From JAHEFT01 sp963700705 (GTDB lineage: Bacteria > Pseudomonadota > Gammaproteobacteria > Xanthomonadales > SZUA-36): a DNA stretch of 64,000 bases. Made by a program: the position numbers and the translations under genes. The stretch spans positions 186,001 to 250,000 of the forward strand of contig CAVOYQ010000012.1 of NCBI GenBank assembly GCA_963700705.1, in the 5' to 3' direction. Below the pieces are notes generated by a model. The model searched no databases, had not been told where the DNA came from, and was given only the letters and a program-made list of their open reading frames with translations. Shown one piece after another: positions 16,610-26,305 of the stretch (its first letter is position 1; each line of letters starts with the position of its first letter).

Positions 16610-17883
16610 ATGACCCAATCACCAACCACCATCAAATGCCCGGAATGCGGCCACGAATTCGACATCAGCGACGTGCTCTACCACCAGGTCGAGCATGATC
16701 TGAAACAGCAGTTTGAAGCACAGCTCAAGCTCGAGCGCGACAAGTACCGGATCGAATCCGAAAAACTCCGCCGGCAGGGCGAGCAATTGGAAAAAGCCCG
16801 GACAGAACAGCAGGAAACCATCGAAAAGGCCATCAGGGAACGGCTGCAACTCGAGAAGAAGGCGCTGACTGAAAAAATCTCCGCCGGGATCCGGGACGAG
16901 CAGGCGGAACAGGTGAAGGCCTTGCAGGACGAACTGCAGGCCAAGTCCCTGCAGGTGAAGGACCTGAACAAGGCCAGGGTTGATATCGAGCGACTCAAGC
17001 GCGAGAAAGATGAGCTGCAAGGCAAGGCTGAAGCCGAAATGGAACTCAGGCTCAGCCTGGCACTGGCCGAGGAGCGCCGGAAAATCAGGGAAAGCGAGGA
17101 AGAAATATCGCAAAAGAAAGTGGCCGACAGAGACCAGCTTATCCATCAACTCAAAGAGCAGGTGGAGATCATGAAGCGCAAGGCCGAGCAGGGCTCGATG
17201 CAACTCCAGGGCGAGGTTCAGGAACTGATCATCGAGGAGTGGCTGTCCGCCAATTATCCGCTGGACACCATCGAGGAGATCAAGAAGGGAGCCCGTGGAG
17301 CCGACTGCATCCAGACCATCAACACCCGCTCCGCCACCAACTGCGGAAAAATCTACTACGAGAGCAAGCGCACCAAGGCCTTTCAACCGGCGTGGATTGA
17401 AAAATTCAAGATCGACATTCGTGAAAAAGGCGCCAGTATCGGCGTGCTGGTCACCGAAACCCTGCCCGCGGACATGAACCGCATGGGCTACCGCGACGGA
17501 ATCTGGATCTGCAGTTATCCCGAGTTCAAGGGCTTGTCCGGCGTGTTGCGTGAATCCATCATCAGCATGCACCGGGTGCTGTCACAGCAGGAAAACCGCG
17601 GCGACAAGATGTCGCTGGTATACGATTTCCTTGACCAGCAATGAATTCCGCCTGCAGGTGGAAGCCATCGTTGAGGGATTCACGCAGATTGAAAATCGAC
17701 CTGGATGCCGAAAAACGTGCGATGGCCAGCATCTGGAAGAAGCGCGAGAAGCAGATCGAAAAAGTGCTGCTGAACACCAGCGATATGTACAGCTCGATCA
17801 GGGGCATCGCCGGTAACGCGGTGCCGGTCGTGAGGCACCTGGAACTGCCGGGCACGGCTGATAATGAAGAGGGGGAAGATTAA
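16610..17883 (+). CDS. DUF2130 protein (zinc ribbon, coiled coil, nuclease-like domain), C-terminus frameshifted twice
   Basis: The N-terminus has a CPECGHEF zinc-ribbon half. Residues ~25-205 are a long charged coiled coil. Then comes the DUF2130 core (EEWLSANYPLDTIEEIKKG, CGKIYYESKRTKAFQPAWI, YRDGIWICS), whose E-x-K and acidic residues suggest a PD-(D/E)XK-type fold. The frame stops at 17642, but the conserved tail continues as TSNEFRLQVEAIVEGFTQ in the second frame and as DLDAEKRAMASIWKKREKQI in the third. One extra T in each of two TT pairs (about 17634 and 17689) explains both shifts. The corrected product of ~423 residues matches the family. Role unknown. Confidence 0.8.
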
Positions 17884-17898
17884 GGCTTCAGGACCGGG

Positions 17899-18282
17899 TC
17901 ATGCGGGTTTTCTTGCCAGGCCGAGAAAACACCAGGCGGTCATGCCCGTGTGCAGGATCACTGCCGGCACCAGGAGTATCCCGACCGGTTGCACCTGGAA
18001 GCCTGCCTGTCCGAGGATAATCACGACCCCCACGTTGTAGATCAGCATCGCGGTGAGCAACCCGCTTGCGGCGCCGCCCGGTGAGTCATTCCGCGCCAGC
18101 CAGCAGGCGATGCCAAGCGCCAGTATGGCGGCGCCGCCAACGCGTGTAACGGCCAGGGTTAACGGATCCTCCAGCGCGCCACCACCGATCAGCAGGGGCA
18201 CGAATACCGATGGAAGGATCAACAGGGCTAACCCGGCGCCCAGTTCCAGGACGGCAGAAACCTGTAACAACGATTTCTTCAT
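17899..18282 (-). CDS. Small four-helix membrane protein
   Basis: 127 residues with four hydrophobic segments (about 9-32, 44-62, 73-93, 99-121). GAGGAGGT precedes the ATG at 18282, one of the strongest ribosome sites in the window. It resembles small DUF4345/DoxX-like proteins in size only. It is co-directional with and downstream of the arylsulfatase (110 bp gap). Function unknown. Confidence 0.75.
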   Translation of the reverse strand: MKKSLLQVSAVLELGAGLALLILPSVFVPLLIGGGALEDPLTLAVTRVGGAAILALGIACWLARNDSPGGAASGLLTAMLIYNVGVVIILGQAGFQVQPVGILLVPAVILHTGMTAWCFLGLARKPA

Positions 18283-18392
18283 CTGACCTCCTCGATCGAG
18301 ACCTGCAGTTCAATTGGTCATGGCGTCCACGGGTGTCCCTGCTAAAGGGACACCCGCAGATCAATGGGACTGTTTCACCCGACCGCAGCCTC

Positions 18393-20879
18393 TCAATCGG
18401 AGGCGCGGGCGACCGCCGCTGCCTTGGCCGCCTTGTCAGGCGCCGTCAGTTGTTCCGGCCCCAGTTTGTAAGTCACCGAGTTGATCGTGCCGGTAAAAGC
18501 AAAAGGCGGCTCGTAACTGTCGTCCACGCCGGTGCGGGTATCGACACCGATGTCCAGGGTTTCGTCGATCGCCATCATCAGCGGGATGGAATGCTTGATG
18601 GTCTGGGTGTCGATTTCCTTGCCGTCGATGGTGAATACACCGGTGCCGCCCTTGCCGGGGCCGGGGCCGTCGTAGGTGAAGTCAAACACCAGCGTATGCT
18701 TGCCGGGTGGTACTTCGCGGGCAAACAGGTCATCCCCCACGATACCGCCCACACCGCCTTCCCAGCGGAACCGTTCCAGGTCGAGCAGGTTGTACACGAA
18801 GATCGGTTTGCCATTGAGCAGGTACATGGCATAGCCGCCAAAGCGACCGCCCAGGGTTGCGATCATGCCTTCGGCGCCGCCCTCTGGAACCGTTATTTCA
18901 GCGGTAATGGTGAAATCGCGGTCCAGGATACTGGGCGCGCTACCCAGTGGAATACCGGAATTAACACCCGTGTAGGTGAAAACCGTTCGGCCGGCAACCG
19001 CGCTTGGACGCGGAGTCAGCAGGCGTGAAAAACCCGTGTTGTCCAGCGGGAACACGTTGTATTTCCTGGCTTCCACCGCGAACAGGGCCTGCATTTCCTT
19101 CAGCTTCTCAGGGTTCTTGGCTGCGAGGTCGTTGTTTTGCGAATAATCCTCGGCGATGTTGTACAGTTCCCACTTGTAGCCGTTAACGACTTCGGGAAGG
19201 ACGCCGGTAGCCAGGTCCCACGGGGGGGCGAAAGGCGTGGTGCTGGCGATCCAGCCGTCGTGGTAAATCGCCCGGTTGCCGACCATTTCGAAATACTGGG
19301 TGTCGTGCCTGGACGCCACCCTGGCGTTGGCCTGGTCAAAGGTATAGACCATGCTCACCCCTTCAATCGGCTTCTGCTCAATACCGTCAACCGTGGCGGG
19401 CGCCTGGATACCGGTGATTTCAAGCAGCGTTGGAACGATATCGATCACGTGGTGGAACTGGCTGCGGATACCGCCCAGGTCCTTGATATGGCCGGGCCAG
19501 GAAATTGCCAGGCCCTGCCGGGTGCCACCGAAATGCGACGCCACCTGCTTGGTCCATTTGAACGGCGTATCAAACGCCCATGACCAGCCCACCGCCATGT
19601 GCGGGTAGGTCTTGTCCGTGCCCCATTCCTCGTAGTGCAACAACTCGAGGCTTTCGGGTTCTTTCAGAATTCCGTTGTAGGCAGTCAACTGGTTATAGGC
19701 GCCATACAGCGTGCCTTCGGGACTGGTGCCGTTATCACCAACGATGTAGATGATGAGCGTGTTGTCTATTTTGCCCAGGTTCTCGACTTCCTGGATGACC
19801 CGGCCAATTTCGTAATCGGTGTACGCGGCATAGCCGGCAAATACCTCGGCCTGGCGGGCAAAAAGCTTCTTGTACGGTTCGGACAGCGAATCCCACCGGG
19901 GAATCGAGTCAGGCCAGGGCGTCAGCTGGGTATCCGGCGGGATCACGCCCAGTTTCTTCTGATTGGCGAAGATCACATCGCGCAGTTTCTCATAACCCAT
20001 GTCGAACTGGCCTTTGAACTTCTCGACCCATTCCGCTTTGGGCTGGTGTGGCGAATGGGTGCCACCGGGCACGTAGTAAACGAAAAAAGGCTTGTCGGGC
20101 GCCACCGCATTCAGGGCCCGCATGTGCTTGATCGCCTCGTCGGCCAGGTCGGTCGTCAGGTTGTAATCATCCCGGCCGAGATAAGGGAATATCTGGGTAT
20201 GGTCCTGGACCAGGTAAGGCGTCCACTGGTCGGTCTCGCCGCCCATGAAGCCGTAGAAATACTCAAATCCCATGCCTGAAGGCCACTGGTCGAAGGGCCC
20301 GGCCTTGCCGTATTGAAACCCGGGCGTGTTGTGGTTCTTGCCGAACCACGATGTGGCGTATCCGTTGTCGCGCAGAATCGTGCCTATGCTGGCCTTCTCC
20401 TTGCTGATGACCGAATCGTAACCGGGGTAGCCGGTCGACAGTTCGCCAATCACGCCGAACCCGGCGGAGTGGTGATTGCGGCCGGTGATCAGCGCCGCCC
20501 GCGTCGGTGAACACAGCGCCGTGGAATGGAACTGGGTATAGCGCAGCCCTGCCTTGGCGACTCGGTCCAGCGCGGGTGTAGGTATGACGCCCCCGAAGGT
20601 TCCGGACACGGCATAGCCCTGATCATCGGTCATGATGAGCAGGATATTGGGGGCATTTTCTGGAGGCGCGACGCGCGCGGGCCAGTAAGGCGTCGAATCC
20701 TTGGCGCTTTCCCTGATTACGCCTTCAAATGGCATCGGCGGCGGCGGAATCTGCTTTCCGTCAATGGTGACGGTGGCGGTGGGCGCCCCTGGAACTCCGT
20801 GGATATCCTGGGCCAGCGCCGGGACCGGCAAGGAGGAGGCAAAAAGAACAGCAATGAGAAAACCTGACTTCGCTTTCAT
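18393..20879 (-). CDS. Secreted arylsulfatase with C-terminal beta-sandwich domain
   Basis: 828 residues from ATG 20879 (AGGAAGGA upstream), with a signal peptide of ~23 residues. The catalytic domain has NILLIMTDDQGY (calcium ligands), the formylglycine motif CSPTRAALITGR with Cys123 as the residue to be oxidised, GKNHNTPG, GGTHSPHQPK and YIVGDNGTSPEGT. After about residue 560 a lectin/LamG-like beta domain follows (FTITAEITVPEGG, GKHTLVFDFTYDGPG). It removes sulfate esters in the periplasm or outside. The formylglycine-generating enzyme is not in this window. The substrate could be sulfated algal glycans (compare GH16 at 842) or small aryl sulfates. Confidence 0.92.
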   Translation of the reverse strand: MKAKSGFLIAVLFASSLPVPALAQDIHGVPGAPTATVTIDGKQIPPPPMPFEGVIRESAKDSTPYWPARVAPPENAPNILLIMTDDQGYAVSGTFGGVIPTPALDRVAKAGLRYTQFHSTALCSPTRAALITGRNHHSAGFGVIGELSTGYPGYDSVISKEKASIGTILRDNGYATSWFGKNHNTPGFQYGKAGPFDQWPSGMGFEYFYGFMGGETDQWTPYLVQDHTQIFPYLGRDDYNLTTDLADEAIKHMRALNAVAPDKPFFVYYVPGGTHSPHQPKAEWVEKFKGQFDMGYEKLRDVIFANQKKLGVIPPDTQLTPWPDSIPRWDSLSEPYKKLFARQAEVFAGYAAYTDYEIGRVIQEVENLGKIDNTLIIYIVGDNGTSPEGTLYGAYNQLTAYNGILKEPESLELLHYEEWGTDKTYPHMAVGWSWAFDTPFKWTKQVASHFGGTRQGLAISWPGHIKDLGGIRSQFHHVIDIVPTLLEITGIQAPATVDGIEQKPIEGVSMVYTFDQANARVASRHDTQYFEMVGNRAIYHDGWIASTTPFAPPWDLATGVLPEVVNGYKWELYNIAEDYSQNNDLAAKNPEKLKEMQALFAVEARKYNVFPLDNTGFSRLLTPRPSAVAGRTVFTYTGVNSGIPLGSAPSILDRDFTITAEITVPEGGAEGMIATLGGRFGGYAMYLLNGKPIFVYNLLDLERFRWEGGVGGIVGDDLFAREVPPGKHTLVFDFTYDGPGPGKGGTGVFTIDGKEIDTQTIKHSIPLMMAIDETLDIGVDTRTGVDDSYEPPFAFTGTINSVTYKLGPEQLTAPDKAAKAAAVARASD

Positions 20880-21156
20880 ACAATTCCTTCCTGACGCAAG
20901 CTGAACAAAGGAAAAAACGAAATGCCCGGGCACCTGAATGGGATGGGAGTCCTGGCGATTCCAGTCGATCATGACATAAATCCCGAAAACTCAATAATTT
21001 CTTGTAAGCCTGGGCGCGGTTTGACGGACAGGACAAAGGAGAAGCAGTCAGCCCGCGGAATGCCCCGTACGAAATGGAACAACCGGCATTACAATCAGTT
21101 TATACTAGGCTAGGGGTAGCTGGGCTTTCCATTTGATCAAATAATCTGGAGATAGA

Positions 21157-21555
21157 ATGGCAACTGTACACGTCAGGAAGCTGAAGATAACCGCGGAGAC
21201 AGGCAAAAAGGGTGCGGTATGCTCGGTTTCTTTCGCATACTCGATCAAATGCGATAAGGCAGAACAGGCGCTTTCGAAAGAGGGCTTGCTCAGGTTCAAA
21301 GTCCGGGCCACTCTTCTGGGATATGACGACTGGTTCGATGATCGTCTCCGAGACCTGCCGACGGGGAAGGCTTTCTACGAATGTGGGGACGGCGAGATTA
21401 ACGTGGGGCCGGTTACCATACCCTGCACGGTATTGAACGAAGATATCGGCGAGGATGAACTCTACCTGAAGGTAACTGCCACGTCCGTCGGAGCGCCGGG
21501 CGGCAAGGAATACACCGCGGAAGGTTCAAGCGACACCATTACGCTGAACCTCTGA
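21157..21555 (+). CDS. Conserved-looking hypothetical protein, probable all-beta
   Basis: 132 residues. CTGGAGAT stands before the ATG and a TATACT hexamer lies ~55 bp upstream. No signal peptide and no membrane segment. Alternating hydrophobic strands (VHVRKLKITAE, CSVSFAYSIKC, LRFKVRATLLGYDD, ELYLKVTATSVG) suggest a beta-sandwich. It has four Cys residues. I recognise no family. It precedes the P-type ATPase by 50 bp on the same strand, but no functional link is evident. Confidence 0.6.
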   Translation: MATVHVRKLKITAETGKKGAVCSVSFAYSIKCDKAEQALSKEGLLRFKVRATLLGYDDWFDDRLRDLPTGKAFYECGDGEINVGPVTIPCTVLNEDIGEDELYLKVTATSVGAPGGKEYTAEGSSDTITLNL

Positions 21556-21605
21556 CGGTCTTACAGCCGACAATCCGCCATCACACCAGGCCCGGTCCTT
21601 CACAT

Positions 21606-24263
21606 TTGAACGAGGAAACAGACAACAATTGGCACCGTGTCAGCGCCTCTGACACGACCCGTCGCCTGGGCGTTGATCCCAAATCTGGCCTGAGTTCAGC
21701 CGAAGCCAGTGCCCGGCAGGCGCAGTTCGGCCCCAACCGTTTAGAAGAAATTCCACCGAGAAGCCCCTGGCTGTTGCTGCTGGACCAGTTCAAGGGTTTT
21801 CTGATCCTGGTACTGATCGGCGCTGCCGTACTTGCCGCCGCGATTGGTGACAAGTCCGATGCGGCGGTCATTCTCGTGGTGGTGGTCATCAACGCGATAC
21901 TTGGCTTCCTCCAGGAATATCGAGCCGAGCGGTCAATGGCCGCACTGAAAAAGATGCTCGCTCCAACCGCCGAAGTGCGCCGGAACGGTGAAACCGTAAC
22001 GCTTTCCGCTGAAGAACTGGTGCCCGGGGACATTGTCAAACTGGCGACCGGCGACCGGGTACCGGCCGATGGCAGGGTGATCGCCACGCATTCATTCGAG
22101 GTGGATGAATCATCCCTGACCGGTGAATCACGCACCGTGGGAAAGCGCGTGGAACCACTGGTGGGAGAGAACATTCCGCTGGCCGAGCGCGCCAACCTGT
22201 TTTTCATGAATACCACGGTGACCCGCGGCCGTGCCGAAATGGTCGTGACCGCAACGGGCATGAATACTCAACTGGGTTTACTGGCAGGGATGCTGGGGAA
22301 CACAGAAACGGCGCCCACGCCGCTGCAAAATCAACTGGATAGCCTGGGGCGAAGGCTGGCTGCGATCGCAGGCATCGTGGTCGCCTTCATGTTGCTGGCC
22401 GGGTTGTTGCGCGGCGAACCCTGGGTGCAGATGGTCATGACCGCCATCGCGCTGGCCGTGGCCGCGATTCCCGAGGGCCTGCCGGCCGTGGTGACCGTTA
22501 CCCTGGCGCTCGGCCTGCAGCGCATGGTGCGCCACAAGGCCATAGTCAAGCGCCTGGCCGCGGTCGAAACGCTTGGCTGCACATCCGTTATTTGTACCGA
22601 CAAGACAGGTACCTTGACGGTTAACCAGATGACCGTCCGGCAGATCTACACCAGTGGACGGCACCTGGCGGTCAGCGGCGAAGGCTACGAAACCGAAGGA
22701 AAGATCAGCTGCAACGACGGCCCGGTTCCGGACCTTGAATCCTTGGTGAAGTCTTTGGCGCTTTGTAACGATGCGCAATTACAGGACGGCAAGGTCATTG
22801 GTGACCCGATGGAAGGAGCCCTGCTGGCGCTCGTCGGCAAAGCCGGGATGGACTGGCGCGCCGAATCAAGGCATCGCCCGCGTATCGCCGAAATACCCTT
22901 TGACCCGGCGCACAAATACCAGGTGACTTTTCATCATGATGGCGACCGGGTGCGGGTCATGGTCAAGGGCGCCCCGGAAGTCGTGTTGGACCGGTGCAGC
23001 GTGGTGTTCGGCGAAACGGGCAACCGCGCGCTCGACGCGAAACAACGGGCTGTGATCGAAGACGCCAACGAGGCCATGGCCGCCAGGGGGCTCCGAGTAT
23101 TGGCGGCGGCCTGGGTGGATTATCCCGCCCTTGATTTTGAGCCAAACGGCGACTTGCCGGCCTTCGTCAAGGACCTCACTTTTGCCGGCCTGGTGGGCTT
23201 GATGGACCCGCCCCGGCCAGAGGCCTTTGATGCCATTGCCTCATGTCACCGGGCGGGGATCTCGATCAAGATGATCACCGGCGACCAGAAAACCACCGCG
23301 GCCACCATTGCCGGCGAACTGGGCATCAAGGGCGTGGTGGTGACCGGCGCCGAACTCGATGGCATGACCGATCTCCAGCTGGCCGGGACGATCAATGAAA
23401 TCGGCGTTTTTGCCCGGGCGACGCCGGAACAGAAAGTACGTATCGTGCGTGCGCTCAAAGCCCATGGTCACGTGACCGCGATGACCGGTGACGGTGTCAA
23501 CGATGCCCCGGCACTCAAGACTGCCGATATCGGTGTAGCGATGGGCGTGACGGGCACCGATGTCGCCAGGGAAGCCGCCAGCATGGTGCTGACCGATGAT
23601 AATTTCGCCACGATTGTGCACGCGGTGGAGGAAGGACGCACCATTTACGACAATATTGTCAAATTCGTACGGTTTCAGCTTTCAACCAATATCGGAGCCA
23701 TTTTGACGGTATTGGTTGCGCCGTTCCTGGGGCTGCCGTTGCCGTTTACCCCGATTCAACTGTTGTGGGTCAATATCATCATGGATGGCCCGCCCGCCAT
23801 GTCGCTGGGAGTGGACCCGCCACAGCCGGGCATCATGTCCACGCCACCGCGCAAAACAGACCAGAGAATACTGACCCTGCGACGCCTCGGAAAATTGGCC
23901 GGCTACGGTTTCATCATGATGGCCGGCACCCTGGGGGTGCTGTGGTGGGGTTTACGCAATGGTTCAGCCGTGTACGCGCAGACCATGGCGTTCACGACCT
24001 TTGTGTTATTCCAGGTGTTCAATGCCTTTAACGCCCGGGCCGATCGGGGAAGCACGTTCAACGCCAATTTTTTCCGTAACCGAGTGCTTTGGCTCGCGCT
24101 GGCCGCGGTGGTTATCCTGCAGGTGATTGCGGTTCAGTGGTTGCCGATCAAGGGATTGTTCGATATCGTCAGTCTCTCGATCATGGATTGGCTGTTGGCC
24201 ACCGCAGTCGCCAGTTCCGTTCTGCTGATTGAAGAATTCCGGAAGTACCTGTTCCACCGCTGA
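21606..24263 (+). CDS. P-type cation-transporting ATPase, P2 (calcium-type)
   Basis: 885 residues. LSAEELVPGDIVKL and DESSLTGES form the actuator domain. PEGLP (289-293) in helix 4 is typical of P2A Ca2+ pumps. ICTDKTGTLT carries the phosphorylated Asp332. MTGDGVNDAPAL is the hinge, and ~10 transmembrane helices surround these. The start is taken as TTG 21606 because no ATG occurs before residue 110 and MNEETDNNWHRVSASDTTRRLG gives the family N-terminus. Probably an inner-membrane Ca2+ (or Mn2+/Na+) exporter. Its last ~60 coding bases are duplicated at 26196-26255. Confidence 0.93.
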   Translation: MNEETDNNWHRVSASDTTRRLGVDPKSGLSSAEASARQAQFGPNRLEEIPPRSPWLLLLDQFKGFLILVLIGAAVLAAAIGDKSDAAVILVVVVINAILGFLQEYRAERSMAALKKMLAPTAEVRRNGETVTLSAEELVPGDIVKLATGDRVPADGRVIATHSFEVDESSLTGESRTVGKRVEPLVGENIPLAERANLFFMNTTVTRGRAEMVVTATGMNTQLGLLAGMLGNTETAPTPLQNQLDSLGRRLAAIAGIVVAFMLLAGLLRGEPWVQMVMTAIALAVAAIPEGLPAVVTVTLALGLQRMVRHKAIVKRLAAVETLGCTSVICTDKTGTLTVNQMTVRQIYTSGRHLAVSGEGYETEGKISCNDGPVPDLESLVKSLALCNDAQLQDGKVIGDPMEGALLALVGKAGMDWRAESRHRPRIAEIPFDPAHKYQVTFHHDGDRVRVMVKGAPEVVLDRCSVVFGETGNRALDAKQRAVIEDANEAMAARGLRVLAAAWVDYPALDFEPNGDLPAFVKDLTFAGLVGLMDPPRPEAFDAIASCHRAGISIKMITGDQKTTAATIAGELGIKGVVVTGAELDGMTDLQLAGTINEIGVFARATPEQKVRIVRALKAHGHVTAMTGDGVNDAPALKTADIGVAMGVTGTDVAREAASMVLTDDNFATIVHAVEEGRTIYDNIVKFVRFQLSTNIGAILTVLVAPFLGLPLPFTPIQLLWVNIIMDGPPAMSLGVDPPQPGIMSTPPRKTDQRILTLRRLGKLAGYGFIMMAGTLGVLWWGLRNGSAVYAQTMAFTTFVLFQVFNAFNARADRGSTFNANFFRNRVLWLALAAVVILQVIAVQWLPIKGLFDIVSLSIMDWLLATAVASSVLLIEEFRKYLFHR

Positions 24264-24327
24264 GGGATTTCGTGCTCCCTGGCGGCAGTGTCGAAACCCT
24301 TGGGGCATGGGGCTTGCGCCAGCCCAG

Positions 24328-24357
24328 GCCGGCCGCCATCATCGCGTGGCGGCCGGC
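24328..24357. terminator. GC-rich convergent terminator hairpin, copy A
   Basis: GCCGGCCGCC, 10-base loop, GGCGGCCGGC (24328-24337 / 24348-24357), extended by CCAG/CTGG with one bulged G. It lies between the converging ATPase and PPC genes and would end both transcripts. No T-run is seen on either strand. Confidence 0.6.
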
Positions 24358-24369
24358 TGGTGTACTGGA

Positions 24370-25947
24370 TCAGGGCTTAGCCAGCATCTCGCACAATGGC
24401 ACGTTGTCCTGCACAATACGCTCGATCGGAATTTCGTCCGAGAAGCCGAGCGAAGTAATGTCATACATGACCAGGCCGTTATCGCAATCGGCGAATTGAA
24501 TGGTCATGGTGCCATCACCATCCTGGTCCGTGGTGGCAGCTGGTGTTGCGGCATCGAATACACCACCTTCGGTCACATAAATCGTCAGCGTGGCTGTATC
24601 GCCGTCGTATGGCCCCTGCGCCGTCAGCCAGCGTTGACCCGGGTCTCCCAACATTGCCGTGAGATCTCCTGGCGGACGTTCAACGTCAAAAGTGAACCAG
24701 GTTACAAACATCTGCTTCATGACCGGGTAAACCAATATGGTGAAGCCCTGTCCACCGGTGGCGGGATTGAACCAGGCATCGTTCAGACCTGAGTTGATCG
24801 GGAATGGGCAGTCGTCGCAGCCGGGTTCCTTGGCGCTTACAGAAATCACAAAACTGCCGGTGGTTGCGCTTGAATACGTTGTTGCCTCAACCGTGTAGGT
24901 ACCAGCCGACAATGTCATTGTGATTCGTGAGTTATCGCCATCACCACTGTCATCGTTACGGTCTAGCTCTTCTCCTGTCTGACCTGAGCCCTGTAGAAGA
25001 AACAGATACGTATCCTTCGATGAAGTCAGGTCAATGGTCACTTCTTGAGTGCTGGCCAGGCTAAACGTGTAGTAACTGGCGTAAGCGCCCACGCGATGAG
25101 TCGATGCGCAAGCCGGATCCCAGCTGCCCTTGACATCGACGCCTGTGTCGATCTGATATTCACATTCGGGGGGAGGCGGTGTCTCGTCCACTGTAACAGA
25201 GACCGTGAAATCCCCGCTCTGTGTGCCCGCACTGGTCGTGGCCTCAATCGTGTAAGAACCCGCGGTCAAAGTACGGGTAATACGGGAGTTTGTTCCAACG
25301 CCGTCGTCATCGTCTTCCGCTACCACAGGTCCGGTTTCACCAGCACCTGCAAGCAAAAACATATAGGCATCCCTGGCAGATTGCAAATCTATGGTCACCT
25401 CCTGGTCGGCCAACAAGGTGAACGTGTAGTATTTGGCATACCGGGAGGCTCGATGTATGGAAGTACAGCCCGCGTCCCAACTGTTGGTTACATCAATGTT
25501 GACTTCCAGATCATAATCGCAGACATCGTTAACCGCTGTCGTTACACCGACGGAAACTGTAAAGTGACCTGTTCGGTTTTGGCCGGACATGGTTGCCTCG
25601 ATGGTGTACCTGCCGGCTCGTAAGATGGTGACAATACGTGAATTCTTGTTACTGGAGCTTATATCATTATTGGCTTTAAGTACGGGTCCATTTTGACCAG
25701 CGCCGTCTAACAAATACAGCAAAGTGTCCACCGATGATGAGAGGTCGATGGTTATTTCCTGGGTGCTCGTCAGGAGAAATGTATAGTACTGCGCGTACAC
25801 GCCAGCATTTTTGCTAGATGTACAATCCGAATCCCAGCTGCCCGATTCGAAATCGTTGACAGCGATGTCTGAAACAACACACGCCGCCAGTAAATGACCC
25901 GGCAAGAAGAACAATATCAGTAACACAATCAAATAGAATTTTTTCAC
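24370..25947 (-). CDS. Secreted protein with three PPC-like domains and a C-terminal GQGF domain (copy A)
   Basis: 525 residues, GTG start. Signal peptide 1-22 (ends HLLAAC, also a possible lipobox). Three ~115-residue repeats, each with a YYTF-L-...QEVTIDL core and a ...NSRIT-TL-AG-YTIEAT ending, match bacterial pre-peptidase C-terminal (PPC) domains (about 27-135, 145-255, 262-375). The last ~140 residues contain NDAWFNPATGGQGFTI and VTWFTFDVERP, a module I associate with secreted proteins of Xanthomonadales-like bacteria. Paired Cys residues bracket each repeat. PPC domains usually accompany secreted proteases, but no enzyme domain is present. A TATAAT lies on the minus strand at 26072-26067. 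Confidence 0.85.
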   Translation of the reverse strand: MKKFYLIVLLILFFLPGHLLAACVVSDIAVNDFESGSWDSDCTSSKNAGVYAQYYTFLLTSTQEITIDLSSSVDTLLYLLDGAGQNGPVLKANNDISSSNKNSRIVTILRAGRYTIEATMSGQNRTGHFTVSVGVTTAVNDVCDYDLEVNIDVTNSWDAGCTSIHRASRYAKYYTFTLLADQEVTIDLQSARDAYMFLLAGAGETGPVVAEDDDDGVGTNSRITRTLTAGSYTIEATTSAGTQSGDFTVSVTVDETPPPPECEYQIDTGVDVKGSWDPACASTHRVGAYASYYTFSLASTQEVTIDLTSSKDTYLFLLQGSGQTGEELDRNDDSGDGDNSRITMTLSAGTYTVEATTYSSATTGSFVISVSAKEPGCDDCPFPINSGLNDAWFNPATGGQGFTILVYPVMKQMFVTWFTFDVERPPGDLTAMLGDPGQRWLTAQGPYDGDTATLTIYVTEGGVFDAATPAATTDQDGDGTMTIQFADCDNGLVMYDITSLGFSDEIPIERIVQDNVPLCEMLAKP

Positions 25948-25975
25948 AGTATTTTTTCAGCCTTGGTTTAAATGA

Positions 25976-26041
25976 TTTGGAATCATTGGGAATTCTGGGA
26001 ATTCTGGGAATTATTGGGAATTCTGGGAATCATTGGAATTT
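25976..26041. repeat. Short tandem repeat, ~9-10-bp unit around GGGAATTCT
   Basis: TTGGGAAT(T/C) and CTGGGAAT(T) units follow one another about seven times in 66 bp directly upstream of PPC gene copy A. The same position in copy B (after 27910) has no such array, so it expanded or was inserted after the duplication. It lies between the probable promoter and the start codon. Confidence 0.85.
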
Positions 26042-26195
26042 AGCGACCATGCCCCAAAACCCCGCCATTATACCTATACTTGCTTTCATTTCATCTAGAA
26101 ACAGTAACTGAAAGTCAAATGTAAAAAACCCGGCTGCCATGCAAATGTTAATTTCTGCGAGGCAGAGGGCATTCCGGCAGAGGACCGGTGAGGGT

Positions 26196-26255
26196 TTGTT
26201 CGATATCGTCGATCTCTCGATGTTGGATTGGCTGTTGGCCACCGTAGTGGCCAGC
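26196..26255 (+). pseudogene. Relic of the P-type ATPase 3' end
   Basis: Translates as LFDIVDLSMLDWLLATVVAS, aligned without gaps to LFDIVSLSIMDWLLATAVAS in the ATPase C-terminus (17 of 20 identical). It has no upstream gene and the final residues of the protein are deleted, so it is a passenger of the duplication. Confidence 0.85.
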
Positions 26256-26260
26256 CCAGG

Positions 26261-26296
26261 CCAGCCGGCCGCCATCATCGCGTGGCGGCCGGCTGG
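26261..26296. terminator. GC-rich terminator hairpin, copy B
   Basis: CCAGCCGGCCGCC, 10-base loop, GGCGGCCGGCTGG: a perfect 13-bp stem. Copy A has the same loop but one bulge, so pairing was kept or improved although no rightward gene remains here. It should act on the leftward PPC copy B transcript only. Confidence 0.6.
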
Positions 26297-26305
26297 TGTA
26301 CTGGA

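Larger units (their letters stand above)
24151..26125. repeat. Tandem duplication, copy A
   Basis: A ~1.9-kb segment running from the last ~110 bases of the ATPase gene through a terminator and a whole PPC-repeat gene into its upstream region. It is repeated as copy B at 26191-28025. The left boundary shows the shared string TTGTTCGATATCGTC in both copies. The right boundary shows shared GAAACAGTAA and GGCTGC strings. The body of the two PPC genes is nearly identical at its 3' end and diverges towards the 5' end. Confidence 0.8.

Noticed and set aside
16619..17572. Long leftward reading frame (317 codons) opposite the DUF2130 gene
   Set aside because: It is the complement of a Glu/Lys-rich coiled coil, giving a meaningless Leu/Phe-rich product. 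The opposite strand has clear family motifs.
25976..26041. Possible CRISPR array
   Set aside because: Units are only 9-10 bp with no spacers of constant length, and no cas genes are present.
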